Assembly (NCBI GenBank): GCA_949316235.1
Contig: OX438753.1
Coordinates: 18,408,801-18,472,800 of the forward strand
Source: Oegoconia quadripuncta
Taxonomy: Eukaryota > Arthropoda > Insecta > Lepidoptera > Autostichidae
DNA: 64,000 nt
Reading direction: 5' to 3'
How positions within the stretch are numbered: position 1 is the first letter of the stretch; each line of letters opens with the position of its first letter. Under the pieces are notes generated by a model that searched no databases, had not been told where the DNA came from, and worked only from the letters and a program-made list of their open reading frames with translations. Below are positions 52,701 to 64,000 of this stretch, one piece after another. Position numbers and translations under genes: made by a program.

Positions 52701-53938
52701 AAATCCAATTTACCGAAAATGTAATTGTTAGTTGTATATCCACCCCCAATGTAAGTGCGACGCTCACGACATTCATATCATCATATCATTCACTTGGAGT
52801 GGATGGGTGCATGCAAGATTTTATTGTTTACGTTATCTTTTCTCTTATAATAAAAAAACCGAATGACTTATGGAAGTATTTATTTTGGAAATGACACAGT
52901 TCATAAAATGTCGATTACCTATTTTTAAAGGACCCTATATTTAATAAAAAAAAGTGAAATGACATCTCAAATGGCGTCCACTCAGCTCGTGCTTTAGCAA
53001 GAAGTGCAATGCTATAGCATGTGCATAAAACTGTTTAATAAAATTCCTAAAAATATCAGGAACCTGTCGCTTAAGCTCATGAAAACAAAATTCTACCAAT
53101 GGCTCTTGAATTTCTGCTTTTATAGTGTTAATGAATTTTTAAGTATACAATAATCCTAAATTGTAATAATGGCTCTCGGATTCCTGTTTTATAATATAAA
53201 CGAATTTTTAAATGGATATTATTATTAAATTATATTTTATTACTGAAAGTTATATTTGCATGCTATTGTATTTCAGCTGAATGGAAGAGACTTATTTATG
53301 TAAAATAATTGTAACACCTAGATATTATGTACCTACCTATTCACAGCAAATAAATTCTATTCTATTCTATGTTAAAGCGCTGTTATTCTGTGGAGCCAGT
53401 GCGATATGTGCGAGACAACGCAATGTCGAGCAACAATTATTTGTTATAATAATAATATAGTCGTAAAACTGTGAATGTGCGTGATATAACTGTCAAGATC
53501 AATCCTACATTATGCGTCACATACACTTGAAAAACATTACCCTCCTTCCTGGGACAGTTGGGTAAAAATAAGTGATCACCACCGTAACCAATTGCATTCG
53601 AATTAATAAAATTCACAACTAAGTAACATGCTATAGTTTAATTATCACAACAGCAATAGTGTAGGTGTTAGTTTTGCAAACGGATAATTAATTCCTATCG
53701 CGTTGGTAATTAAGGGGACAATCATGTCGCTCGATAAATAAGCACTTCTGTAAACACCCAAGTGACGATTTGGTTATCAATTTTATATGATGTCTAACGC
53801 GACAAGCTGTGGTGACTAATCACGTAAATTAACTAATTATACTCTATTTACGTTGGATTGCCGGGTGACAGCTATTTAGCAGTATTGTAAGATGGCATGA
53901 GCGTTTAGGGGTAGGCCACACGATGCAGTACTTTTTCA
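52701..53938. other. Intergenic, no gene seen
   Basis: Two degenerate tandem copies of about 70 bp at 53095-53145 and 53167-53215 (AATGGCTCT ... GAATTTTTAA). A retroposon-type AAATAAATTCTATTCTATTCTA run at 53348-53370. No coding signal. Confidence 0.4.
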
Positions 53939-54235
53939 TCATCATCTGATTTTAGAGCCATGCTCTTGTCGGTGGAGATTTTTCCATATCTCTCTGCTCT
54001 CCGCCTTCCTCTTGACCTCCTGATACGACACGACATTCAACTTCTCTTTTATTTGCTGCATGTAGCTTATTCTCGGTCTTCCTCTTTTTCTTTTCCCCTC
54101 TATTCTTCCTTCTATTATGGTTTTGATGAAATCATCGTATCGTATAAGGTCTCCCAGCATTTCCCCTCTTCTATTCTCAACTACTCCCAACAATTTCCTT
54201 TTTTCCTTTACTATTTACCTTTAATATAAAACGAA
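53939..54235 (-). pseudogene. LINE ORF2 C-terminus, fragment (RTE-like)
   Basis: The minus frame 54193-53942 encodes LIRYDDFIKTIIEGRIEGKR, then GRPRISYMQQIKEK, and ends LHRQEHGSKIR. This is the C-terminal tail typical of lepidopteran RTE-type reverse transcriptase ORFs. The RT domain is absent and the upstream sequence is interrupted. A dead 5'-truncated copy. Confidence 0.7.
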
Positions 54236-54244
54236 CTTTATTAC

Positions 54245-54370
54245 TCTACAGTCCCAAAAAGAAGGGTAATGTTTTTCAAGTGTATGTATGTAGATTTCCA
54301 GTAGCGTGCCCTCCATACAAGCAGAAAGGCGGTGCCTACCCTAGCAAATTGTAAGTTTTCCTCAAAATGC
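54245..54370 (+). repeat. Dispersed repeat fragments
   Basis: 54245-54300 matches part of the repeat at 20160-20410 (AGAAGGGTAATGTTTTTCAA). 54305-54360 (CCCTCCATACAAGCAGAAAG, CCTACCCTAGCAAATTG) recurs at 61512-61560. Confidence 0.5.
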
Positions 54371-54586
54371 ACTGTCAAGACAGCTGATTCATACTGATAT
54401 GAACAGAAAATATTCTATCAGTCGCGATATAAGAGTAAGTTATTATCCTTTATTGCCCGTGGTCCGATCGCCGAGTTCTACTGATCGATCTATGGGTAAT
54501 ATTTTTTGCCTGTGGTTCTATCAATCGGTCAATCATTATAAAAATATGAAATTGTATTGGTACTGGATCTACTGGAATAGTCAAAA

Positions 54587-55935
54587 ATCAAAATCAAAAA
54601 TATTTTATTCAATGTAGGATACAAAAATATCACTTATTGAAAGTCAACATGCTATTTTTCTTTTTTTAACTACATCGCTTCACAAGGTGTTATGGTTAGG
54701 GAGAAGAAGCGACAAGAAACTCCGCAACAACACATCTTTTCAACTAGTCTCCATCCTTACAACAATACTAAGTACATCTTATATTACATATTACAAAACA
54801 ATAGCAATTAACATAACGACCAGCTAACACCAGACCTCCTTATCGCCTAAATAATCATCTATCCTGTAATAACCCTTCTTACACAGAGTTTCTTTAATGT
54901 GGCGTTTAAATTTCTGCTCTGTTAAACTCAATACATGTTCTGGTATTTTATTGTAAAAGCGTATGCTGTGTCCCACAAAGGATGTGCTAACCTTGCTAAG
55001 TCTAAATTGTGGAATTTCAATTTTATTTTTGTTTCTAGTATTCAAATTATGATTATCAGAATGTTTGCGAAATAGGCATATATTTTTGCGTACATACATT
55101 ATACTGTCATATATATATTGGGATGCAACAGTTAAAATACTTATTTCTTTAAACAGATCTCTTAGAGAATTACGGCAGCGTAATTTATATATTGCTCTGA
55201 TTGCTCTTTTTTGTAGAACAAATATTGTTTGAATGTCTGCACCTCTACCCCACAGTAGTATACCATAAGACATAATGCTATGAAAGTAGCTAAAATAAAC
55301 GAGCCTCGCTGTTTTAATGTCAGTAAGTTGTCTAATCTTACGAACAGCATAAGCAGCTGAACTGAGCCTGCTCGCAAGTGTCTCAATATGCGACCCCCAC
55401 TGTAGTGTGGAGTCCAAAGTGATGCCAAGAAAAACAGTGTTCTCAACAAATTCCAATGGTTCACTATTCAACTTTAGGTTGTTTTCCCCCTGCCTTACAT
55501 TAGGTAAGGAAAACTTAATACATTTGGTTTTCTTAGCATTTAGAACTAAATTATTCACAGTAAACCAGTTCGAAACCTGTGAAAGAGTATCGTTTACATC
55601 GTCAATATCATTCGACCCTCTCTTTATTTTGAATATAAATGAAGTGTCATCAGCAAACAACACAATATCAACCAGGTTCCGAACTAAATAAGGCAAGTCA
55701 TTAATATAAACTAAAAACATAAAAGGACCTAGAATTGATCCTTGAGGCACTCCCATTTTCACAAAGGATCCTGAAGATTTTTCCAGATTTACTTGAACTT
55801 TTTGAATTCTATTTTCTAAATAAGAAGTTAATAAGTCGAGGGCTTTGCCGTGCACCCCATAATGTTCTAATTTAAATAAAAGCGTTTTGTGATCCACACA
55901 ATCGAATGCTTTTGAAAGATCGCAAAACACACCGA
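54587..55935 (-). mobile_element. Jockey-clade LINE, 5'-truncated
   Basis: A minus-strand copy of about 1.35 kb. The 3' end at 54587-54605 is a (TTTTGA)n-type tail preceded by AATAAAATA. The 5' end is cut near 55932, within the reverse transcriptase domain. A target duplication was not identified. Confidence 0.8.
54824..55930 (-). CDS. Jockey-type reverse transcriptase, partial, open
   Basis: 368 codons without interruption. FCDLSKAFDCVDH (motif A), GVPQGSILGPFMFLVYINDL (motif B), VLFADDT (motif C with two Asp), then VFLGITLDSTLQWGSHI and the C-terminal FYNKIPEHVL region. The first codon in the open frame is GTG (55930), so translation from an ATG is not available: the sequence starts where the insertion was truncated. 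It lacks the endonuclease domain and ORF1. The intact frame suggests a recent insertion. Confidence 0.85.
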   Translation of the reverse strand: MFCDLSKAFDCVDHKTLLFKLEHYGVHGKALDLLTSYLENRIQKVQVNLEKSSGSFVKMGVPQGSILGPFMFLVYINDLPYLVRNLVDIVLFADDTSFIFKIKRGSNDIDDVNDTLSQVSNWFTVNNLVLNAKKTKCIKFSLPNVRQGENNLKLNSEPLEFVENTVFLGITLDSTLQWGSHIETLASRLSSAAYAVRKIRQLTDIKTARLVYFSYFHSIMSYGILLWGRGADIQTIFVLQKRAIRAIYKLRCRNSLRDLFKEISILTVASQYIYDSIMYVRKNICLFRKHSDNHNLNTRNKNKIEIPQFRLSKVSTSFVGHSIRFYNKIPEHVLSLTEQKFKRHIKETLCKKGYYRIDDYLGDKEVWC

Positions 55936-57911
55936 TTGCATCGCTGCGATCTTCCCAGGCATTATAAATATTTTAAATTAGAGCATTTAGTAGTACCAAG
56001 ATAAATATTTTTACCCATGGTACTATTATTAACATTATTAAGAAAGAAAAAACTACTTAATCACATGAATTAAATTTATTGAAAACTTTTTTAAGCAAGA
56101 CGATCTAAAAAAAATTTTTGTTTCTTAAAAACTACATGGAACTAAAAATATTATGCTTTAAGTATTTAATTATAATATCAAAACAGTATCTTTTAATAAC
56201 GTAGCTTGTCCAATACATGTCAAATATTTATGTGGGAATTCCATATTTTATATTTGTAATTGCCTCTATGTCGTATGATTTTGAGGAGCCGTTGCAATGT
56301 AATTATTTTGTACCTATATGTATTTTTTTCTCATTTAATAGCAAGTTTTATCATTCTGCCTACCCTGAGACAAAACGCTGTGCACGCCACAGTACCTACT
56401 ATATTATCTCCTGTACCCTAAACGGCTCGACCGATTTTGAACAGCAAGGTCTTGGTCCTCAGGGTCATAGGATACATTTTATAAAAAAAAATCCGATATG
56501 GCGCCCGCAACATATGCTATCCGGTTTTTTGGTTTTTAAATACTTAAATTGTTATTGCCTATGACACTGCTCTAAGGCCATAAAGGTCTTCTTCAGCAAC
56601 GGGTGAAGGCAAGGTGCTTCGTTCATTATACGAGATTTTACCGACAAAATATTTATGATCGATGATTTTCCTTATGTTATGGCAGTCATCGCCACTCCTG
56701 ACAGTTGCAATGACCCTGAAAGCTGCCGATTCAACTACCTACACTCAACGGAGCATAGACGTGCGTCGTTAGAAAACGCTTCAATAATCATCGCCCGTCT
56801 GCAAGGTAATATGCAGACAATAATCAAATTAATAATAATAAATATATGTATACTTACACCAATCATCTAGTCCTAAACAAACTAAGCAAAGCCTGTACTA
56901 TGGATAATAGATAACTATACACTACCCCAATCGGTCCTCGACAGTTATTTATTAACTTTAAAATCGTCGTCTTATAGCTGTTTAGGAGTTATCCTTTAAA
57001 GTCGTTTTGCGGCGTAGGCATTGTGATCAAAAAGGCTCCAAATCATTATCATATATATTTTCCACCATATCAAACTTCAAGCATTTATTTCAACGGATAC
57101 ATGATATCATTTGTTGAATGCCAATTTAAATCGACTGGAAATAAAAAAGGTTTATTGCATTTATCTGTCAGCCGGTATGTCCAAGCTACTACCGCTTCGG
57201 AACGGGGAATCATCTGTGGGAAAAGAAGCGGCGCAAGAAACCCACTCTGTATTTACTATGCTGTTTGATACAGAGAAACGCAAAGCCTTGGGAAATAAAG
57301 GCTTTATTCAGCTTTAGAAATAAACCATTAAATTGAATGACAGACATGACATAGTAACATAGAGTAGAAAGTTCACAGAGAAACATAGATTATCTCGTAC
57401 AAGTTTTACAGTAAACTTAGTATGTTCGCTCTTATACCTAGCGAAATCCTTTCTCACAGACGGAAAATTATTATTTCGGTCAACACCCTCCACCTCCTAT
57501 GGCCATACCACCGTCTCGGTATAATGGCCGAATCAAGAGGATGCACGAGTTACTGCTCGAGTCCTGTTTCCTCGTGCGCTTCCTGATCCCGCCACAAGTT
57601 ATTTTCTAACTCGTCCCTTCTTCACAGCTGGGAGAGCTGGCCTGTATGCCACACCATGTCTTCGCTCCCGGACAGTTTATTTACAATTGGCAGTCACAGA
57701 TTTTTATTTCGATCAGTATTCACCATATACAAATTGTTATCTGCAAGTTTTCCTAAAACTAATAAAATATCAGCCACAGAACGTCTACTCCTGAACATAG
57801 GCCTTTGTACACTTCATTATCTATGTTAAATGTTCTTTGTATTTTATTTTTGTGTGCAATAAAGAATTTAATAATAATAATAATAATAGGCCTCCCTAGA
57901 GCGACCGGTAT
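55936..57911. other. Intergenic, no gene; several repeat fragments
   Basis: 56400-56540: copy of the repeat at 20160-20410 (CCTAAACGGCTCGACCG, TGGCGCCCGCAACATATGC). 56850-56945: family C SINE with an internal deletion. 57095-57250: second copy of the repeat at 48990-49190. 57840-57890: retroposon tail ending in (AAT)n. Confidence 0.5.
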
Positions 57912-58215
57912 TTAACGCGTTAGTACTTGACCTCAATCACACCTGATGTTAAGTGAAGATGAGGTCGAAGGTGGAAGCGTACTGACCCGGAAACTCCCAA
58001 CATATTTGGGGGACTGGCTATCTTATCTTTGACAACCGTAACACAACAATGCTATTAACATTGCTGTTTGGCGGCAGATTTAGATAAGATGGTGGTAGCT
58101 AGCCAGGCGGACATATAAAATGTCCTACCACCAAACAAACCGAGTACTTAAACATGTACCCCGCTGGGGATCAATCCCGCGAGATCTGAATTATTTACAT
58201 TGAGCCATGTAGACG
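57912..58215 (-). mobile_element. SINE family A, near full length
   Basis: Minus-strand copy with the B-box complement GGGGATCAATCCCGCGA at about 58167-58183 and all family A blocks down to CACCTGATGTTAAGTGAAGA. Close in sequence to the copy at 2708-3030. Confidence 0.8.
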
Positions 58216-59472
58216 GTTGGACTCGGCCTGCATCCAGCGATTATCTTCAGGTAGAAAATCAGATTAATTTTTTTCACTAATTTTAAGTTGGTACCACCGC
58301 AAACTGTAACGAGAGTAACTCCGTTTGAGGCCTGAACCTACCTGAACAAAAAATGAAATACCTATGTACATTCTGCTCCATAATTAACCATACAGTCTAA
58401 TTTTACAGGATCAGGCCATTTTAGAGAGAACTGCGGTTGGTACAGTTTGAATAGGCATCATGCTATCATTAATAATATATAACGGCGTCTGTACATCAAA
58501 CCCGCATTAAAAGGTGTGTCAGCTTCTTTGAAGGACACACTGCCGTTTACAAATCTAACAAAATTGTCTCATTTCGGGTAATAGCAGTGACGTTTTATAA
58601 GGGGAGCAGAGTATATGCAATTTTTGGAAACATTTTAAACACTTGACGCCTCTGCGACTCAACTGGTAAAATCAGATACATGAGCGTACAGTTGACTCTA
58701 CAATTAATCATAAATTATATAATTTGCTACATAATCTGAAGAGCTCTAAAATAATAGTCTAGACGAGACGGTAGCTCTAGCTTGAACAGACGTCACGTGC
58801 TACCATTAATCATGTGGAACAGCTCTTTATGAATAACTATGACCCCGACTGTACAAGGAGGTTGATTTAGTGGTATAGATGATTCAGTTGGTAAGAGATT
58901 TTTGTTCAGCCAATAATGTACACAAAAGCCTTGCATGAATATTTTGGAGTTTATTTTAGATAGGCCGCTGCGCCGCCTTGCATGCAATTGTTTATATGAC
59001 CTTTGTTAAATTTGCCTGTTAAAGTATCATTATCATGACAATAGCCGGCAAAAACATAAAATTCATAGATTCGTAGTTGGTGTAAAATCATCTTTATTGT
59101 TATCATGATCAGAAAATAAACCACATTGGTATTCCATTTATTTGGTAATCAGCTCTGGTCAAGCATGCCACGCAAATCATCAACTTTACAAGAATTGGAA
59201 TGTAACCAAGCTTCCTTTCTATTATACAATGCTATATTTGTACCTATATGATGATGTGGTCAACGTAAAACAAAAAATGGATTCACCATTCAGCAATAAT
59301 TAACAAACAATGGATTAAGCTATATTAATTTAATCATAAATATTCCTACATTTATCTCTTTAGTTTTTACATAAGATTTCCATTGTACCCAGAGCTTACA
59401 GCGGGGAGTTGAACTAACGAACCATGTCCACATTTACATCACAAACACTGTATTTAGGAGTTTTTAAAAATA
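58216..59472. other. Region 3' of RanBP3
   Basis: No coding signal. It probably contains the RanBP3 3' UTR and polyadenylation site, since that gene ends at 59473 reading towards this region. Several AATAAA/ATTAAA-type hexamers are present, and none can be chosen. Confidence 0.35.
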
Positions 59473-62400
59473 TCACTCTATTAAAATTTCAGGGCACTGT
59501 CTTTTGGTCGACGTCGTGTCTTCATCGGCCGGTTCTTTTCGCTTTAATGCTTTTGCGTTGTCATCATTTGAATCGTTATCTACATGGGATTCTTTCTCGT
59601 CAGTCTTTTGTTCTGCGGCTTCTAGTCTTTCGAGTGGTTCATTTTCTTTGTCAACGGCTGAGTGCCTATCGTGGCGAGTGTCATCTTGGCTGCAAGTGTC
59701 GTCGACGGATTTGTCTGTGAATTCGTCGTCGTCGGCGGCCGCTTCCAGGCGTTCGGCGGCTTTCTGTGAAGTGGTGTTCTGCGCGCAATTTATGGTACGT
59801 TTGCTGACCGCGATGCGCGCTATGAGGGCTCTGTGCAATTGAACTATGTCTCCTGGGGCACCCTGGAAAATAACAACAAATCAATGAGAGGACGCTATGG
59901 CCCAACAGTGGGGACGTGTAAGGCTGTTGATGAAGCAATGGAAACATGAAGCACTCGAGGCGCATTCGTTATTTTTTTTTTCGATTAGATAAATTAAACA
60001 ATGTCTAGCACAGTCAGTCATTTTAATAAATGAGTAAAATAATCGATCCTGGTTGTTTTCAACTGAAGCCAGTCGTCGGTGTCCTACAGGTGACACTAAT
60101 TTGACACGCACTAATTTGCACTGGGCTGGGTGATGGATTATGGCCCATATCCTCTCCCAGTGAAATGAGGCAGTGCCTCAACAATCCCACCTCCACATAC
60201 CTCCCACTGTAACTCCCTATAAGCTAGGATCAACAGTGATACTCGATACACCTCCTACTGATGAAGACGGTGCCTTACGTGATTCTATTGCTACTACTAC
60301 CCCATACTAAATAAAGAAAAAGGATTTTTTTTGTTACAACAAAACTGGTACACCGGTTTAAAAATCTAAATCCCGATTATACCGATACCTATTGAAAATA
60401 TCGTGACAGGTGACTTTTATTTAATTTTCTTCATTTTGTTTCCATAATATTTTAACATAATTAAATAATCCTGTAATTCAACCAATTATGACATCTATGT
60501 ATAATGTTATTGTTTTATATTTGACAATCGCTTTTATTTTAGACATCATTAATTTACGAAACTGTTATGTATGTACTCTCTGACCACTATGCTAAAAGGT
60601 TGCGGGTTCGAATCCGCGTACCCGAGTTATGGATGTTTTCATTTATAATAAGTATTTATTTACAAAAAAAAATGTTTTTGTGTAGTAGATCAACCATCTG
60701 GTATCCACAACACAAGCCTATAGTAGCTTACTGCGGAACTAGAGGACGCTAGGTGTGGATATTTATTATTATTTATTTATTATATGATATTGTAAAAGTG
60801 AACTAAATAAATCTAATCATAAACAGCCCTTAGATTACGTAACTTCATCGATATCGTTATCGATTACGCCGACCAATGAGAAACCGTCAAATTGCCGAGC
60901 GAGCGACGAGCCAGCCAATCACATGTCACAACGTAACCGACAACGATGAATTTGTGTAATAGAACCCTAGATCTGCGCATAATCCAGTACATCGCACTCA
61001 CCATAATAAGGAACAGTTTGACTTGCTGCTGGGCATCGGCGGCGGTGATCCTAAGCGACTTGGTCCCGGCGCGCTCGACGACCATGTCGGGCCACAGCTG
61101 GGTGTTGAGCACGACCCGCAGCGAGCCCGCCACCCGCGCCACGAGGCGGGCCGCGCCGCCCGACGCCGCGTCGTTGAGGCGCAGCACGCCGCGCCCGCGC
61201 TCGCGCCAGCTGCCCGCCTCCCACGCGAACAGGCGGCACGATACCTGACAAGTTATCACCCAATACGTCACACATACGCGCATACTACACGCAACATCAC
61301 ACACTATTTAAATTAATTGGATCATTATACACTAGACAGACAGGCCCAACTTCGAGAGAGCAATCGACGAATCCAACTCGGATGGGCAGCGTTCGAAAAA
61401 CTGCGTAACGAATTCTCGTCCAAAATACCTGCCCCTAAAGACGAAAGTCTTTAATCAATGTGTTACCAGTACCTAATACTTATGGCACTGAAAAATGGTC
61501 CCACTCGGTGGCGTGCCCTCCATATAGGCACAAAGGCAATGCCTACCCTAGCAAATTGTAAAAGAAATACGAAATATTCTACACAATTGCGAAAATTGCT
61601 AAAAGAGTAAGTTATTATTTTGTACTCGATTTTTTCTCATTTAATCCACAATTTAATGCATTTTAATTTCTCTGCAAGTAAATTACCTAAGTAATCGTAT
61701 TTTAATGCCAAGTATTAAAATACGATATTTCGATCTATTCTACTTCTACCTTAACCATGTTAGCTACAATACATAATAATTAATTTGTAAAAAGTCTTAT
61801 TGAAATCCCCAAAACAGTTGTCGAACAATGGTGTATGACTGAGTTCCCCTTGGTTCCAAACTCTCGTTTGCTCCGCATGTAGGGTGCAGAGTTTCTAGAA
61901 ATGTGAAGTACCAATAATTGCTAGCTCTAAAAACATAATTACATTCATCAAACATATCTAGGGCATGCCCTCCTCTGAAACCCTTGGCACGCCACTGTGT
62001 TGATGTCATAATAAAAGAAATTTGATAATGTTAACTTGAAGTACATGTTACTTGCCATCGAAAAATAGACGATATAATACCTGTAAGACGTTGATCTCCC
62101 CCTCTTCGCCGGTCATGGTGTAGTTGGTAGTGGGGGGCGGGGGCCGGGCGTGGGAACGCTCGTATTCGGCTGCAGCAGCCGCTAGTCCTTCGCCTCCGCT
62201 GTTTGTCGGCTCGCTTGGACCTGCTTCTTCCTGCGAAGGAATATTGTTTTGATTAATGTGTATGTATATCTATATTCCGCTTCACTGTTATTCCGACAGT
62301 AATGTTTTCTTTAAACTGTAAATTTGATCTACTTCTAGCACTGGATCATATTTTCAGTTTAATTATTACTGATTCTATTACGTAATGCCAGCAGTCAACT

Positions 62401-63688
62401 TTCAAGCAAAACTTCGGATTTTTTTATATTGAGAAAACTTCAAGGAATCGTGTTTTGAGACAATATATGATCAGTATCAGAAGCATTGTTGACAAAACGG
62501 GACTGGTTCTAAGGCCCGTATTAATAAACCGTTCTGAAGATTGACATGGTCTCAAGTTGATGCTTGAGAATCTGTTGCATATAAAAACAGCATCAGAAAA
62601 AATGGTCTTGAGACCGAGACGCGATCTCAATCTCAAGAACGATTTATTAATACGGGCCTAAGTCACGTGAGATCTAATTAATACTTTACTTCCGCTTACA
62701 GCTCCGTCCGTGTGGGATCTTTTTAATCGGGGATATAAAAGTACCATATATGCTAACGAATGCGCAGCGTACCACGTCTACCCACAACGTGTACCGACGA
62801 CCTAATGAAAGTCGCCGAAAGTCACTGTTTGCAGGCCGTTTTCAATCGGCGCTCTGGATATCTATGGGGAATGTCCAAATGGTAAACCTCCGGAAGAATA
62901 ATAGAGCGAAATTACAGATGCATTAAAATTGAGGCCTCAGGGTGACAGGTGTTTAGTGACTCCCATATTTAAGACTGATAGTGTGAATCTGACTTTGTGA
63001 GGCAGCAGGTTCAAATTATAAATTTTTGGAGAGGTCTCATACTAGTAATTTATATTATTTACATGAGGTCTGTTGATTGTATATCGATCATTTAGTAAAG
63101 TTTACTTTATGGATAAGAAAAGATTGCATTTATCGAAAAGAGGCCACAAGGATAATGATTGTTTTTATTTTATATTTCTACTTACCTACTTGTAGTCTTT
63201 GCTGAATCGTGATAATGTTTTATTTCAATAAGTACTGCAAAAGCAATACATGTAAAACAATGCATTCTTAAATAAATGAAAATAGAATTACAGATCACTA
63301 ACCTGTATGTTTTCCTTGACTGACGCCGCAGCGCTTGTAAACAACAACTCCGTTGTTCCATTAGTAGAACTATGATCTACTGGTGATGCATCACCGTTGT
63401 TCACATTCTCCATTATTACCACCCTCTCGCTCAGATTCTGCCCGAAGACAAACCCTGAAGATGAACTCGCAGGCTGCGCGGGTACCGGATTGGATGTTCT
63501 TGGGGTAACGTTGGCAGACCCCAACGGAACAAACTTTGGGGCTTCAGCTTCATCCTTCGCATCTTTCAATCTGTCCTCTACAGGTTCAGCCTCTTTCTCC
63601 TTCTCAGTATTTGTGGCCTCGGTTGGTTCAGATACTTTTAGAAAAGGATTGCTTCCAGGTTTTAGCTGTGATGGGCGCAACAGTGAAC
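59473..63688 (-). CDS. RanBP3: RanBP3 (Ran-binding protein 3), 3' four exons
   Basis: A nuclear Ran-GTP-binding cofactor of CRM1-dependent export (family knowledge). Minus-strand exons: 63688-63303, 62230-62081, 61244-61002 and 59862-59473 (stop TGA). The first enters in phase 1 and the rest are phase 0. All have AG acceptors and GT donors (GTTAGT, GTATTA, GTGAGT). The first exon has SGFVFGQNLSERVV, the FxFG-type motif of the family, in a proline/serine-rich region. The second ends YTMTGEEGEINVLQ, where the Ran-binding domain begins. The third, GC-rich, encodes its core (WRERGRGVLRLNDAAS, GSLRVVLNTQLWPDM, KSLRITAADAQ, VKLFLIM). The last has GAPGDIVQLHRALIARI and an acidic, lysine-rich tail with KRKEPADED and TKRQCPE, a possible bipartite nuclear signal. 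5' exons lie beyond the right edge. No defects seen. Confidence 0.92.
59880..60195 (+). mobile_element. 5S-derived SINE, rearranged copy in RanBP3 intron
   Basis: 59990-60195 carries AACAATGTCTAGCACAGTCA, GTTTTCAACTGAAGCCAGTC, TCCTACAG and GATGGATTATGGCCCATATC, the same family as the Polinton target. A 3' tail piece (CAACAGTGGGGACGTGTAAG, 59893-59912) lies upstream, so tail and head are adjacent, as in a tandem arrangement. Confidence 0.65.
60570..60765 (+). mobile_element. SINE family B with internal deletion
   Basis: B box AAAGGTTGCGGGTTCGAATC runs directly into CGTACCCGAGTTATGG, missing about 40 bp found in the 49820 copy. The tail part with CATCTGGTATCCACAACAC is complete. Intronic in RanBP3. 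Confidence 0.75.
61245..62080. other. RanBP3 intron with repeat fragments
   Basis: 61512-61560 matches 54305-54360. 61870-61995 is another dispersed piece. No exon-like signal. Confidence 0.4.
62513..62658. mobile_element. Harbinger-type MITE, copy 3 (reference copy)
   Basis: 146 bp, flanked by TAA (62510-62512 and 62659-62661). The termini GGCCCGTATTAATAAACCG and, complemented, GGCCCGTATTAATAAATCG are nearly identical. Intronic in RanBP3. Best preserved of the three copies. Confidence 0.85.
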
Positions 63689-64000
63689 CTAAAAGGTGAA
63701 GATACAAACAATGAAATACGATATTATGCGAGAATTTGTCGTTATTATTACGATAAACAGGCGGGCGATCACTGATTTTTAGAACGTCGGCACTCGATGT
63801 AGCTGCACATAAAGCCCATAATGCTCATGATGAATCCCCGAGAATTCCGACAGACTAGGAAACTTGCGACGTCGCGTTAGTTGACCACTAAATGACGCCG
63901 AGCGCAAAGTAAAACATGTCCACAGGTGCCATATAACGTTCGTCTGTAGGAAATAGAAACCAGTCGCCATTTGCGACATCCACTGGAAGAGACGAGTTGT
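63689..64000. other. RanBP3 intron or 5' region, undetermined
   Basis: Upstream of the first visible RanBP3 exon on the minus strand. A 66-codon minus frame at 63779-63979 is open but shows no RanBP3-like sequence or acceptor/donor pair that fits phase 1. Not called as an exon. Confidence 0.3.

Noticed and set aside
54587..55935. Target-site duplication of the Jockey LINE
   Set aside because: No convincing direct repeat was found between the sequence left of 54587 and right of 55932.
63779..63979. Minus-strand ORF considered as an upstream RanBP3 exon
   Set aside because: No donor giving phase 1 and no RanBP3-like residues.
1..64000. CRISPR array, bacterial operon or rRNA gene
   Set aside because: No regularly spaced identical repeats. 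The 5S-like pieces are short SINE heads, and gene structure is eukaryotic.

Overview
The window looks like nuclear DNA of a moth or butterfly (Lepidoptera). It is AT-rich and intron-containing. It carries one complete odorant receptor gene and the 3' half of a RanBP3 gene, and it is saturated with short interspersed elements, 5'-truncated non-LTR retrotransposons and small DNA transposons. Many of the SINE bodies match types I associate with lepidopteran genomes; this comes from memory of the families, not from a search.

The centrepiece is a 14,999-bp Maverick/Polinton (endogenous adintovirus-like) element at 20730-35728. Its ends begin 5'-AG, a 6-bp duplication (TCGGTA) flanks it, and it has 1,728-bp terminal inverted repeats with no net length difference. 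Between the repeats all large genes lie on the + strand, in this order: protein-primed family B DNA polymerase (broken by a frameshift near 23640), FtsK/HerA-type packaging ATPase, two tandem related small proteins, a conserved virion-type protein of unknown role, a retroviral-type integrase with a C-terminal chromodomain, a penton-like minor capsid protein, a pVI/pX-like small basic virion protein, a hexon-like major capsid protein, and an adenain-type cysteine protease. Each terminal repeat holds a small spliced gene with its own TATA box and a nuclear localisation signal, and a second gene that starts in the repeat and ends in unique DNA. The element sits inside a 5S-rRNA-derived SINE whose two halves flank it. 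It carries replication, integration, packaging and capsid functions together, so it has the toolkit of a virus able to integrate; the polymerase frameshift suggests this copy may be defective.

Left arm (1-20729): mostly intergenic or intronic DNA. A GC-rich 98-nt minus-strand exon at 3538-3635 encodes a protein kinase C-like pseudosubstrate. A decayed DNA transposon at about 8503-11082 has subterminal TTTGGTGG repeats. There are Jockey and CR1 LINE remnants. A 5'-truncated R1-clade LINE (14338-16415) is inserted into a SINE with a 13-bp duplication.

Right arm (35729-64000): a 361-bp Harbinger-type MITE with a nested retroposon, and a CpG-rich candidate promoter at 38619-39010. Then comes a complete eight-exon odorant receptor gene on the minus strand (51928 to 42069, 404 codons plus stop, all splice phases consistent), whose introns carry several SINEs, a solo LTR, MITEs and inverted repeats. 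It is followed by LINE fragments (RTE-like and Jockey) and by four minus-strand exons of RanBP3 (63688 to 59473), whose 5' exons lie beyond the right edge.
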